Below are positions 34,958-43,953 of a stretch of 64,000 bases of DNA, piece after piece (position 1 is the stretch's first letter; each line of letters starts with the position of its first letter). A program made the translations under genes and the position numbers. The stretch is from contig NZ_FWFS01000002.1 in NCBI RefSeq assembly GCF_900172375.1, positions 62,001 through 126,000 of the forward strand, given 5' to 3'. The notes beneath the pieces are model-generated. The model was not told the DNA's origin, searched no databases, and saw only the letters and a list, made by a program, of their open reading frames with translations. The stretch comes from Aquimixticola soesokkakensis. GTDB lineage: Bacteria; Pseudomonadota; Alphaproteobacteria; Rhodobacterales; Rhodobacteraceae.

Positions 34958-37054
34958 ATGACAACCGCATCCTTGCGGCTGAAATCCCTGTGGGATGATG
35001 CCAAAGCTGCCACGATGAGCGAATCCGAAAAGCTTTTGTACCGCTCGAACCTGCTTGGCTCGGACAAGCGCGTGACCAACTACGGCGGCGGCAATACCTC
35101 CGCGAAGGTCATGGAAACCGACCCGCTGACGGGGGGCGAGGTCGAAGTGCTTTGGGTCAAAGGCTCGGGCGGCGATGTCGGTTCGATCAAAATGGACGGT
35201 TTTGCGACCCTCTACATGGACAAGCTGCGCGCGCTCAAAGGCAAGTATCGCGGCCTTGAGCATGAGGACGAAATGGTTGGCTTCCTGCCCCATTGCACGT
35301 GGAACTTGAACGCCCGCGCCGCCTCCATCGACACGCCGCTGCACGCCTATGTGCCCAAGAAGCACGTCGATCACATGCACCCCGATGCGATCATCGCCAT
35401 CGCGGCCTCCAAAAATTCCAAGGAACTCACCCAACAGATTTTTGGCGATACCATCGGCTGGCTTCCGTGGAAAAAACCGGGCTACGAATTGGGCCTCTGG
35501 CTGGAGGATTTCTGCCTCAAAAACCCCGATGCCAAGGGCGTTGTCCTTGAATCCCATGGTCTTTTCACGTGGGATGATGATGCGAAAACCTGCTATGAAT
35601 TGACGCTCGACATCATCAACACCGCCATCGAGTTCTTTGCCAAGGAAACCGAGGGCAAGCCCGCATTCGGTGGTCCCGTGCACGACTCCCTCGACGCGGA
35701 GGCGCGCCGCGCTGTGGCCGCGCGCCTCATGCCGGCGATTCGCGGCATGGTGTCGGGCGTGCAGCATATGGTCGGCAATTTCGACGATTCCGATGCGGTG
35801 CTGGAATTCGTGAACTCGGCCAACCTGCGCCCCCTCGCCGCTCTGGGCACCTCCTGCCCCGACCACTTCCTGCGCACCAAGATCTGCCCGCTGGTGGTTG
35901 ATTTCGTGCCCGCCGAAAACAACATCGACGCCGTGCTTGCGGGTCTGCCCCAACAGGTCGCCGACTACCGCGAGGGCTACAAAGCCTATTACGAGCGCTG
36001 CAAACACGCCGATTCCCCCGCGCTGCGCGATCCCAACGCCGTGGTCTATCTGATCCCGGGTGTCGGCATGATCACCTTCGCCAAAGACCGTGCGACGGCG
36101 CGCATCTCGGGCGAGTTTTATGTCAATGCGATCAACGTGATGCGCGGCGCCTCGGCGGTGTCGCAATATTGCGGCCTGCCCGAACAGGAAGCCTTTGACA
36201 TCGAATACTGGCTTCTGGAAGAGGCCAAGCTGCAACGCATGCCCGCGCCCAAATCCATGGCCGGTCGTGTGGCGCTGATCACCGGCGGGGCGGGGGGCAT
36301 CGGGGCCGCAACGGCCGCGCGCTACCTGTCCGAAGGGGCCTGCGTGATGCTCGCCGACATCAACATGGACGCATTGCAAGAGGTGCGCGACGGCTTTGCC
36401 AAACAGTTCGGCCGCGACGTGGTGCGCGCGGTGGAAATGAACGTGACCGACGAGGCGGCTGTGGCGCGCGCCTACGCCGACATCGCGGTGGAATTTGGCG
36501 GCGTCGACATTCTGGTGTCCAATGCGGGCATCGCCTCCAGCGCGTCGATCGAGGAAACATCGCTGGCGCTGTGGAACAAGAACATGGACATTCTGTCCAC
36601 GGGCTATTTCCTGGTCTCGCGCGAAGCCTTCAAGGTGCTGCGCACCCAAGGCATCGGCGGCGCCGTGGTCTTCGTGGCATCGAAAAACGGCCTTGCCGCC
36701 TCGCCCAATGCTTCCGCATATTGCACGGCGAAAGCGGCCGAAATCCACCTTGCGCGCTGTCTTGCGCTGGAGGGGGCCGAAGCGGGCATTCGCGTGAACG
36801 TGGTCAACCCCGATGCGGTGCTCAAGGGCTCGAAAATCTGGGAAGGCGAGTGGCTCGAACAGCGCGCGGGCACCTATGGCACCGACAAGGAAGGCTTAGA
36901 GGAAATGTATCGCAACCGCTCCATGCTCAAGCGCTCTGTCCTGCCCGAGGACATCGCAGAGGCCGCCTATTTCCTTGCTTGCGACCGTTCTGCCAAATCG
37001 ACCGGCAATATCATCAACGTGGACGCAGGCAACGTCCAGGCCTTCACACGCTAA
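34958..37054 (+). CDS. rhaD: Bifunctional rhamnulose-1-phosphate aldolase / L-lactaldehyde dehydrogenase
   Basis: About 698 aa fusion. Residues 1 to about 425 are a class II aldolase/adducin domain (NYGGGNTSAKV; HAYVPKKHVDHMHPDAI zinc His region; ESHGLFTW). Residues about 440-698 are a short-chain dehydrogenase (GGAGGIGAATA; NAGIASS; active-site Tyr in ASAYCTAKAAE). The fused enzyme splits rhamnulose-1-phosphate to DHAP and L-lactaldehyde and oxidises the aldehyde to L-lactate. ATG 34958 follows a GGGAGGAG site; a longer frame to 34880 enters the operator array. Confidence 0.92.
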   Translation: MTTASLRLKSLWDDAKAATMSESEKLLYRSNLLGSDKRVTNYGGGNTSAKVMETDPLTGGEVEVLWVKGSGGDVGSIKMDGFATLYMDKLRALKGKYRGLEHEDEMVGFLPHCTWNLNARAASIDTPLHAYVPKKHVDHMHPDAIIAIAASKNSKELTQQIFGDTIGWLPWKKPGYELGLWLEDFCLKNPDAKGVVLESHGLFTWDDDAKTCYELTLDIINTAIEFFAKETEGKPAFGGPVHDSLDAEARRAVAARLMPAIRGMVSGVQHMVGNFDDSDAVLEFVNSANLRPLAALGTSCPDHFLRTKICPLVVDFVPAENNIDAVLAGLPQQVADYREGYKAYYERCKHADSPALRDPNAVVYLIPGVGMITFAKDRATARISGEFYVNAINVMRGASAVSQYCGLPEQEAFDIEYWLLEEAKLQRMPAPKSMAGRVALITGGAGGIGAATAARYLSEGACVMLADINMDALQEVRDGFAKQFGRDVVRAVEMNVTDEAAVARAYADIAVEFGGVDILVSNAGIASSASIEETSLALWNKNMDILSTGYFLVSREAFKVLRTQGIGGAVVFVASKNGLAASPNASAYCTAKAAEIHLARCLALEGAEAGIRVNVVNPDAVLKGSKIWEGEWLEQRAGTYGTDKEGLEEMYRNRSMLKRSVLPEDIAEAAYFLACDRSAKSTGNIINVDAGNVQAFTR

Positions 37055-37064
37055 GGTGTCCAAA

Positions 37065-38339
37065 ATGATCAAAACAGACACTATTTCGGCGCAAAACGCC
37101 AAGTACGAAGCGAATCTGAGGGCGGATTACGCCGCCCTTGGCGACAAGCTGGCGCGCGCGGGCATCGACATCGACGCCGTCAAAGAGCGCGCGAAATCCT
37201 TTGGCGTTGCCGTGCCCTCCTGGGGGACGGGCACCGGCGGCACCCGCTTTGCCCGCTTCCCGGGCGAGGGCGAGCCGCGCCATATTTTCGACAAGCTCGA
37301 CGATTGCGGCGTGATCCACAGCCTCACCCAAGCCACCCCCAGCGTGTCGCTGCATATTCCCTGGGACAAGGCCGATCTGGGCGACATGTTGGCCAAGGCC
37401 GAGGAGCATGGCCTCAAATTCGACGCGATGAATTCGAACACCTTTCAGGACCAGCCCGATCAGGCGCAGTCCTACAAGTTCGGCTCTCTGTCGCACAATG
37501 AGGCCGCGACCCGTCAACAGGCCATCGAGCACAACCTTGAGTGCATCGAAATCGGCGACAAGCTGGGGTCAAAAGCCCTGACCGTCTGGATCGGGGACGG
37601 CTCGAACTTTCCCGGTCAGACCCACATGGGCCGCCAGTTCGAGCGCTACATGGGATCGATGAAGGAAATCTACAAAGGCCTGCCCGACGATTGGCGGATC
37701 TTTTCCGAGCACAAGATCTACGAGCCTGCGTTCTATTCCACGGTCGTTCAGGATTGGGGCACCAGCTACCTGATCGCCAGCGAGTTGGGCGACAAGGCGC
37801 AGTGCCTCGTTGATCTGGGGCACCACGCACCCAATGTGAACATCGAAATGATCGTGAGCCGCCTGATCCGTCAGGGCAAACTGGGTGGTTTCCACTTCAA
37901 CGACAGCAAATACGGCGACGATGATCTGGATTCCGGCACCATCGACCCCTACCGCCTGTTTCTTGTGTGGAACGAATTGGTGGATGCCGAGGGCACAGAG
38001 GGGTTGAACCTCAGCCATATGATCGACCAGTCGCATAATGTGACCGATCCGATCGAAAGCCTGATGATCTCGGCGATGGAAATCCAGCGCGCCTTCGTTC
38101 AGGCAAGCCTTGTGGATCGCAAAGCACTCGCCGGATATCAGGACGCCAATGATGCGCTGATGGCTTCGGCCACCTTGCGTGCAGGCTTTCGCACCGATGT
38201 CGAGGCAATCGTCGCCATGGCGCGGCTTGAAACCGGCGGGGCGATTGATCCGATCATGACCTACCGCGCCTCAGGCTATCGCGCGCAGGTCAGCGCCGTG
38301 CGTCCGAAAGTCTCCGGTGCCGGCGGCGGGATTGTCTGA
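37065..38339 (+). CDS. rhaI: L-rhamnose isomerase (catabolic RhaI type)
   Basis: 424 aa TIM-barrel sugar isomerase. Visible active-site stretches: VWIGDGSNFPGQTHM, FSEHKIYEPAFYSTVVQDWG (metal Glu and Lys region), LVDLGHHAPNVNIEMIVSRL (metal Asp and His) and GFHFNDSKYGDDDLDSG. It converts L-rhamnose to L-rhamnulose. The gene lies 10 bases after rhaD in a two-gene operon closed by a terminator at 38372. Confidence 0.92.
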   Translation: MIKTDTISAQNAKYEANLRADYAALGDKLARAGIDIDAVKERAKSFGVAVPSWGTGTGGTRFARFPGEGEPRHIFDKLDDCGVIHSLTQATPSVSLHIPWDKADLGDMLAKAEEHGLKFDAMNSNTFQDQPDQAQSYKFGSLSHNEAATRQQAIEHNLECIEIGDKLGSKALTVWIGDGSNFPGQTHMGRQFERYMGSMKEIYKGLPDDWRIFSEHKIYEPAFYSTVVQDWGTSYLIASELGDKAQCLVDLGHHAPNVNIEMIVSRLIRQGKLGGFHFNDSKYGDDDLDSGTIDPYRLFLVWNELVDAEGTEGLNLSHMIDQSHNVTDPIESLMISAMEIQRAFVQASLVDRKALAGYQDANDALMASATLRAGFRTDVEAIVAMARLETGGAIDPIMTYRASGYRAQVSAVRPKVSGAGGGIV

Positions 38340-38371
38340 ATCCTGCTGGATCAGAGACTGAATTTGCGACA

Positions 38372-38397
38372 GGGCGGGGGACATTCTCCGCCCTTTT
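38372..38397 (+). terminator. Rho-independent terminator of rhaDI
   Basis: GGGCGG (38372-38377) pairs with CCGCCC (38388-38393), extended inward by wobble pairs, and is followed by TTTT. It lies just before the convergent stop of the UPF0324 exporter gene. Confidence 0.75.
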
Positions 38398-38400
38398 GCG

Positions 38401-39411
38401 TTACACCAGCGCGATCCCCGCAAGGATAAACAGCGCCAGAAAGACGGTCTGCACCGCCAGCATCGCAATCGCCGTGCCGCCGACATCGGCCAGTTTGGCA
38501 AGCGAGGTTTTCATCCCCACTGCCGCGACAGCCGTGACCAGAGCCGCGCGCGACAGGCTTGAGGCCGGATCAAGCAGAGCCTGCGGCACGATATGGGCCG
38601 AATTCAACAGCGCAAGGATCAAGAACGCCACCACAAAGGCGGGCATCAAGGGCGGGCGTTTGCCCGTTGCCGGCGCATGTCGGCGCAGGATCAGCGCGCC
38701 GATCAACACGGTGGGCGCAAGCAGGGTGACGCGGATCAGTTTGACCACCGTCGCCAGATCGCCGGTCTCGTCCGACACCGAATAGCCCGCCCCCACAACC
38801 TGGGCCACGTCGTGGATCGTGCCGCCCAAAAACAACCCCGTATCGCGCATCCCAAGGCCGAGTGGTGACGCAAGGATGGGGTAGAGGATCATTGCAACGG
38901 TCGAAAACACCGTCACCGAAATGACCGTAAAGGCCAGATCGCGCTCGGAATTTTCCCGCTCCGGCAAGATGGACGCAATCGCCATCGCCGCCGAGGCCCC
39001 GCAGATCGCCACCGAGCCACCGGTCAGGAACCCGAAGGCGCGGTCCTTGCCAAACAGCCCCGCAATCGCGACCGAGGCAAGGATCGTCACCGCAACCCCC
39101 GCGATGATCACCCCGACAAACACAGGCCCGATGTCGCGCACCATTTCCACGCTGACCCGCAGCCCCAAAAGCGCCACGCCGACCCGAAGCAGCGTGCGCG
39201 CCGCGAAAGCGATGCCCTGCGCCGTGCGCTCGTTTTCCGACAGGAACTGGAACGCAATGCCCAAAAGGATTGCCATCAACATGACCGGCACCCCGTAGTG
39301 ATCGGACATGAATTGCGCGGCCATCGCCACCATGATCGACAGCGCCAATCCGGGTGCAATTTGGCGGCCCGCCTGCACAAGATGCGGGCGCGAGAGGGCA
39401 GATAGAAACAT
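38401..39411 (-). CDS. UPF0324/YeiH-family putative sulfite/sulfate exporter
   Basis: About 336 aa with roughly ten membrane segments. Family motifs: LRVGVALLGLRVS, GKDRAFGFLTGGSVAICGASAAMAI (shown in parts: GGSVAICGASAA) and LGGTIHDVAQVVGAGYSV. Members of this family next to organosulfonate-degradation genes, such as CuyZ, have been proposed to export sulfite or sulfate. Here it is the last gene of a unit headed by an SsuD-like monooxygenase, so export of sulfite released by desulfonation is the likely job (inference). ATG 39411 is chosen; a longer frame to 39501 lacks support. Confidence 0.78.
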   Translation of the reverse strand: MFLSALSRPHLVQAGRQIAPGLALSIMVAMAAQFMSDHYGVPVMLMAILLGIAFQFLSENERTAQGIAFAARTLLRVGVALLGLRVSVEMVRDIGPVFVGVIIAGVAVTILASVAIAGLFGKDRAFGFLTGGSVAICGASAAMAIASILPERENSERDLAFTVISVTVFSTVAMILYPILASPLGLGMRDTGLFLGGTIHDVAQVVGAGYSVSDETGDLATVVKLIRVTLLAPTVLIGALILRRHAPATGKRPPLMPAFVVAFLILALLNSAHIVPQALLDPASSLSRAALVTAVAAVGMKTSLAKLADVGGTAIAMLAVQTVFLALFILAGIALV

Positions 39412-39507
39412 GAGGAACGCTTTCGTCTGGGCGGGCGGAGGGGACGCGCCGGTGGGCACGCAGGGCAAGACAAGCCTGCCCCGCGCGATGTATCGACACA
39501 AGGTCGC

Positions 39508-40575
39508 TTAGTTCAAGTCGGCAGCGCGCGCCGCATCCACGTCGCTCTGGGCTTTGCTCACGGCGCTTTCCATCGCGGCGAAGATTTCATCGCCGCGCGT
39601 CACATTGGCTTTGAACCACGCGTAGACCGGCGCAGCCGCATCCGCAAAGGCCTGCTTTTCGTCCGGCGTGGGCACGTAAAGATCGCCGCCACCGGCCACG
39701 AATTCCTCATAGGCGGGGATGGATTTGCGCTTGGGCGAGGCAAAAGTGGCCTGTTGCAACGCATAGAACCCGTCCACCACGACGCGGCGCATGTCTTCGG
39801 GCAGGGCGAGGAATGTCTCGTTCGACATCCACCACAGCGCGCCCATATAGGCATGGCCGTCAAGCGTCAGATACTGCAAACCGGCATCGGGGAATTTCAT
39901 GCCCATGATGTCGGTGATGCCGTTTTTCGTGCCCTCGACCACACCGGTTTGCAGCGAGGTAAACAGTTCGGGCCAGGGGATCGGCGTGGGCGAAGCGCCC
40001 ATCGCGCGCACCAGCTCTTGCGGCAGATCGGCCACAACGGTGCGCATTTTCAACCCCTCCAGATCGTCCGGCGTCGCCACACGGTGTTTGGTATTGGCAA
40101 AGTTGCGCCAGCCGCCGGTGTTGCCGATGGTCATCAAGCGGATCGTGTCGCCCGAATCTTCAAGCGCCATCTGGCGCATGGTGCGGGTGAAATCCCCCGA
40201 CAGCACGGCTTCCGCAATCCGGTCGTCGCTCATGAGATAGGGCAGATCGAGCACCTGCACGTAAGGAAACAGCCCCGCCGCGCCGCCGGAGGTGGAAATA
40301 TACACGTCGATGGCGCCATCCGCGACGCCTTGCAAACATTCCGCACCGTTGGAACACAGCTGCGTGCCGATGAACAATTCAACGCCGATCGCCCCGTTCG
40401 AAGCGCTTTCGACGTAGTTTTTGAACACGACAAGCCCGTCGTAATCCTCATCATTCTCGTTGGAATTCGCGGTCGCGCGGATCGTGTATTCCTGCGCTTG
40501 CGCCGCCGTGCCCGCCATCAGCGCGCTTGCGGCCAAAAGGGCCGTGAAGGTTGATTTTACAGTGGTTTTCAGCAT
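39508..40575 (-). CDS. TRAP transporter solute-binding protein DctP (sulfo-sugar cluster)
   Basis: About 355 aa. Sec signal peptide (TFTALLAASALMAGTAAQA, cleavage near AQA-QEY). Family features: CLQGVADGAIDVYISTSGGA, the ligand Arg region LEGLKMRTVVADLPQELV, and LFTSLQTGVVEGTKNGIT. ATG 40575 follows a GGGAGGA site. It is only distantly similar to the DctP at 20516 and sits with monooxygenase genes. Its ligand may be sulfoquinovose or its glycoside, but no residue visible here proves this. Confidence 0.88.
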   Translation of the reverse strand: MLKTTVKSTFTALLAASALMAGTAAQAQEYTIRATANSNENDEDYDGLVVFKNYVESASNGAIGVELFIGTQLCSNGAECLQGVADGAIDVYISTSGGAAGLFPYVQVLDLPYLMSDDRIAEAVLSGDFTRTMRQMALEDSGDTIRLMTIGNTGGWRNFANTKHRVATPDDLEGLKMRTVVADLPQELVRAMGASPTPIPWPELFTSLQTGVVEGTKNGITDIMGMKFPDAGLQYLTLDGHAYMGALWWMSNETFLALPEDMRRVVVDGFYALQQATFASPKRKSIPAYEEFVAGGGDLYVPTPDEKQAFADAAAPVYAWFKANVTRGDEIFAAMESAVSKAQSDVDAARAADLN

Positions 40576-40615
40576 GGTTTCCTCCCTGAAACGATGTTGG
40601 GTCTTTGGTAAAGCT

Positions 40616-41908
40616 CTAATTGGCAAATCCGGTCAAACGCGGAAGTGTCATGGAAATCGCGGGGAAATAGGTGATGAGGAAAATCACCACCACTTCCACC
40701 GCCAAGAAGGGCAAAATGGCGCGCGCGATGGTCGTGACCTTTTCACCCGAGACCGCAGAGGCGACAAATAACACCAGCCCCATGGGCGGGGTGGCCAAGC
40801 CGACGGTCAGGTTCACGCACATGATGATCGCAAAATGGATGCTATCGACGCCCATGCCCGTAAACACCGGCCCCAGGATCGGACCCAAAATGATAATCGC
40901 AGGGCCTGCGTCCAGGAACATGCCCACCGCGAACAACAACAGGTTGATCAGCAGCAACAACAACAGCGGGTTCGAGGTCAGCCCAAGGATGAAATCGGCC
41001 ATGAATTCCGGCGCGTGACTGAGCGAAACCACGGTTTTGAACGACATCGCCGCGCCCACGAGCAACAGCACCACCGCCGAGGTGATCCCGGCCCGCCCCA
41101 GCACATCGGGCAGTTCGGACAGTGTCATGGTTTTAAGCACGAACAGGCTGACGATCAGGGAATAGGCCACGGCGACCGCCGCCGCTTCGGTCGGGGTGAA
41201 AACCCCCGCCAGAATCCCCCCCAGAATGATGATCGGCGTGAGCAGCGGGAAAAACGCTTTCAGGCTGGCCTGCCCCCGCTCGCCCCAGGTGTATTTGCGC
41301 GAGGCAACGGGAAAATCGTATTTATCGGCCAGAACCTTGATCATCAGCATCAGGCCAAGCCCGACCAGAATCCCCGGCACAAGCCCCGCCAGAAACAGCG
41401 CGGCAACACTTTCGCCCATGACATAGGCGTAGATGATCATGATGCCCGACGGCGGAATGATCGGGCCGATCACGGAACTTGCCGCCGTGATCGCCGCAGC
41501 AAATTTGCGGGTGTAGCCCTGCTTTTCCATTGCCGGAATCAGCATCGATCCCAGCGCCGAGGTGTCGGCCACCGCCGAGCCCGACAACCCCGCAAACAGC
41601 ATCGAGGACAGCACATTCACATGCGCCAACCCGCCGCGCAAATGCCCCATGAGCGCTTGGGAAAACGCGACCAGCCGCAGGGTGATCCCGCCGCGGTTCA
41701 TCACCTCTCCCGCGAGCATGAAAAACGGGATCGCCATCAGCGGGAAACTGTCCATCCCGTTGTAAAGATTGCGATACAGCAGGGTGATGTCGCGCTCCTG
41801 GCCGTTCAGCCACAGCAGAATTCCGGGGGCCGCAAGCAGCCCGAAGAACACCGGCAAGCCCAGCATCAGGAACAGCAGGAAAAGCGGCAGAAACCAGATC
41901 AGCATCAT
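40616..41908 (-). CDS. TRAP transporter large permease DctM (sulfo-sugar cluster)
   Basis: About 430 aa, highly hydrophobic. DctM motifs: MAIPFFMLAGEVMNRGGITLRL, FAGLSGSAVADTSALGSML and PPSGIMIIYAYVMGESVAALF. It overlaps dctQ by four bases and lies 40 bases from the binding protein gene. Forms the inner-membrane channel of the second TRAP system in the window. Confidence 0.9.
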   Translation of the reverse strand: MMLIWFLPLFLLFLMLGLPVFFGLLAAPGILLWLNGQERDITLLYRNLYNGMDSFPLMAIPFFMLAGEVMNRGGITLRLVAFSQALMGHLRGGLAHVNVLSSMLFAGLSGSAVADTSALGSMLIPAMEKQGYTRKFAAAITAASSVIGPIIPPSGIMIIYAYVMGESVAALFLAGLVPGILVGLGLMLMIKVLADKYDFPVASRKYTWGERGQASLKAFFPLLTPIIILGGILAGVFTPTEAAAVAVAYSLIVSLFVLKTMTLSELPDVLGRAGITSAVVLLLVGAAMSFKTVVSLSHAPEFMADFILGLTSNPLLLLLLINLLLFAVGMFLDAGPAIIILGPILGPVFTGMGVDSIHFAIIMCVNLTVGLATPPMGLVLFVASAVSGEKVTTIARAILPFLAVEVVVIFLITYFPAISMTLPRLTGFAN

Positions 41909-42495
41909 TCGGCTCCCTTCACATCGCCCGACGGGATCAGCGGCAAGGCGACCTGCCCGTCCAGCAACCGCGCAAGGCTGCGCAGGATCAATTCGATATT
42001 TACCGAAATCAGCAGGACCAGACCCACAACAAGCGAGGCCATCATCCACGAGCGCGGCACGCGCAGCCATGCATCGAAACCAAGCGAGGTCGGCACATAA
42101 AGCGATGCCGAGGCAAAGCGCCCGCCAAGGCCCGTGACCTCTTTCCAGCCGATCTGCACCGCGATGACCATCACCGCCAGCGACAGGGCAAGCAGCACCA
42201 GTGCCAGCATCTGCGCCGGGCGCGCGGGCAACATCAACGGCACCGTGTCGATGGCCACGAACCCCCCGCGACGAAAGGCCGTGGGCGCCATGAGGCCCGT
42301 CATCCACAACATGCAGAACCGCGCCGCTTCATCGGGCCACGGCAGGGCATTGTTCAACACGTAGCGAAAGAACACCTGCAAAAGGATCGCGATCACCATC
42401 GCGGCAACCGCCACCATGCCAATCGCGCGCGCCCCCCTCAGGACGCAGTCGTTCAGCCAAGACAGCGGCACGATAAGTGCCAGTAATGCCTTCAT
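41905..42495 (-). CDS. TRAP transporter small permease DctQ (sulfo-sugar cluster)
   Basis: 196 aa with four membrane segments. Family features: QVFFRYVLNNALPWPDEAARF and RRGGFVAIDTVPLML. ATGA overlap with dctM. Order here is Q-M-P, different from the P-Q-M order of the uronate TRAP system, so the two importers are not a simple recent duplication. Confidence 0.88.
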   Translation of the reverse strand: MKALLALIVPLSWLNDCVLRGARAIGMVAVAAMVIAILLQVFFRYVLNNALPWPDEAARFCMLWMTGLMAPTAFRRGGFVAIDTVPLMLPARPAQMLALVLLALSLAVMVIAVQIGWKEVTGLGGRFASASLYVPTSLGFDAWLRVPRSWMMASLVVGLVLLISVNIELILRSLARLLDGQVALPLIPSGDVKGAE

Positions 42496-42553
42496 TTTTT
42501 CTCTCCCTCTGCGACATCATGGGGGCCTCCTCGCCCGCATGATCCGCGTCCCT

Positions 42554-43063
42554 TCAGTGTTCGATACGTCCAACCTTACCGTTAAAAAACGCCAGCGGTG
42601 CACCGGATCGCAAGCTGGCACGCACCACCGCGCCCACCACAATCGCATGGTCCCCCCCTGCGTGGACCGCATGGCGCGCGCAATCGAAGCGCGCGAGGCA
42701 ATGGTGCAGGATCGGCACGCCCTCGGCGTTTTCGCCCATCGGCGCATCGGCCACCGCAGGCCCGTGTCTGGCAATCGCAAAGGCCAGATCGGCCTGATCC
42801 GCGCCCATGATGTGGATGGCGAAATGCGCGGCTTGCACGAAGGCTTCAAAGCGGCGCGAAGCCCGCGCAGGCGACCACAGCACCAGCGCCGGATCGAGCG
42901 AAACCGAGGCGAAACTATTGGCCGTCATTGCGACCACGCCCGCCGGCCCGCGCGCGGTCACGACCGTGACGCCGGTTGCAAATTGTCCGAAAGCGTCGCG
43001 CAGCAGCCGCGTGTTGGTGGCATCGGGCACAAATACCGTTTCGTCGATATGCGCGAGGCCCAT
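42554..43063 (-). CDS. Flavin reductase, SmoA-like
   Basis: 169 aa flavin-reductase-like domain: FGQFATGVTVVTARGPAG, VAMTANSFASVSLDPALVLW (flavin-binding Ser/Asn region) and the C-terminal HAGGDHAIVVGAVV with the conserved GDH. Such proteins supply reduced FMN to two-component monooxygenases. It overlaps the aldo-keto reductase gene by one base and shares an operon with the SsuD-like monooxygenase. The flavin reductase / aldo-keto reductase / monooxygenase trio equals SmoA-SmoB-SmoC of the Agrobacterium sulfoquinovose monooxygenase pathway. Confidence 0.85.
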   Translation of the reverse strand: MGLAHIDETVFVPDATNTRLLRDAFGQFATGVTVVTARGPAGVVAMTANSFASVSLDPALVLWSPARASRRFEAFVQAAHFAIHIMGADQADLAFAIARHGPAVADAPMGENAEGVPILHHCLARFDCARHAVHAGGDHAIVVGAVVRASLRSGAPLAFFNGKVGRIEH

Positions 43064-43953
43064 CAGGCGACCTCGCGGCCCAGAGCAGCCTCATAAAGGC
43101 GAAACCAGTCCTGACGATCGAGGGTGACCTTCAGCGCGTCGGAAATTGTCGGAATGCGCGACAGGGAATTGGTGCCCAGCACCGGCAGGATCTTGGCGGG
43201 ATGGCGCAGCAACCACGCCACAGCCACCGCCGCGCGGTCCACGCCCTGCGCGCCAGCCAGTTCATCAAGGATCGCCGTGATCGCCGTGTCCTGCGTCATC
43301 AAACTTCCGCCGCCCAGCGGCGACCACGCCATCACCGGATTGCCAAGGCGCTGGTGACACGCCAGATCGCCGTTGGTGAACGGGTCGATGGCCGCCAATG
43401 ACAGCTCGATCTGGTTGGTCACCAGCCTGGATGTCATCGCCGATTGCAGCAGCGCGACATCATAGGGGCGAAAGTTCGACACGCCCACGGCGCGCACCTT
43501 GCCGCTTGTTACCAAAGCGTCGAGAGCGGCGCCGGTTTCGGCGTGGTCCATCAGCGGATCAGGCCGGTGGATCAGTAACAGGTCGATATAATCCGTTCCC
43601 AGATCCGACAACGAGGCCGCCACCGAGGCCTCGATATGGGCGCGGCTGGTGTCGTAGTGTTTGACCCGCGCGCCCGCATGCCGCCCCGCATCGACGACGA
43701 TGCCGCATTTGGTAACAATTTCGAGCCTTTGGCGCAGCTTGGGGTCCGCTTTCAACGCCTGCCCGAAGATCGCTTCGGCCGTGTAGCCGCCATAAATATC
43801 GGCCTGATCCATCGTCGTGATCCCCTGCGCAAGGCAGGCGTCGATCTTGGCGCGCACATGCGCAACGGAGGTGTCGGCATCATCGCCAATCCGCCACATG
43901 CCATAGACAAGACGGGAGAAATCGAGGTCGGGGGTGAGGTTGATACGCTCCAT
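43063..43953 (-). CDS. Aldo-keto reductase, SmoB-like
   Basis: 296 aa. AKR barrel with catalytic residues Asp in TMDQADIYGG and Tyr of DIYGG, Lys in IVTKCGI and His in LLLIHRPDPL; the NADPH-binding tail is PVLGTNSLSRI. In the sulfo-SMO pathway SmoB reduces 6-oxo-glucose, the desulfonation product of sulfoquinovose, to glucose. The gene is wedged between the flavin reductase and the monooxygenase with one-base overlaps on both sides, which supports that role. A general aldehyde reductase is the alternative. Confidence 0.83.
   Translation of the reverse strand: MERINLTPDLDFSRLVYGMWRIGDDADTSVAHVRAKIDACLAQGITTMDQADIYGGYTAEAIFGQALKADPKLRQRLEIVTKCGIVVDAGRHAGARVKHYDTSRAHIEASVAASLSDLGTDYIDLLLIHRPDPLMDHAETGAALDALVTSGKVRAVGVSNFRPYDVALLQSAMTSRLVTNQIELSLAAIDPFTNGDLACHQRLGNPVMAWSPLGGGSLMTQDTAITAILDELAGAQGVDRAAVAVAWLLRHPAKILPVLGTNSLSRIPTISDALKVTLDRQDWFRLYEAALGREVA

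Noticed and set aside
39412-39507. Possible terminator between dctP and the UPF0324 exporter gene
   Set aside because: The best pairing (GGGCAAG/CCTGCCC) is imperfect and has no T-run, so no feature is claimed.
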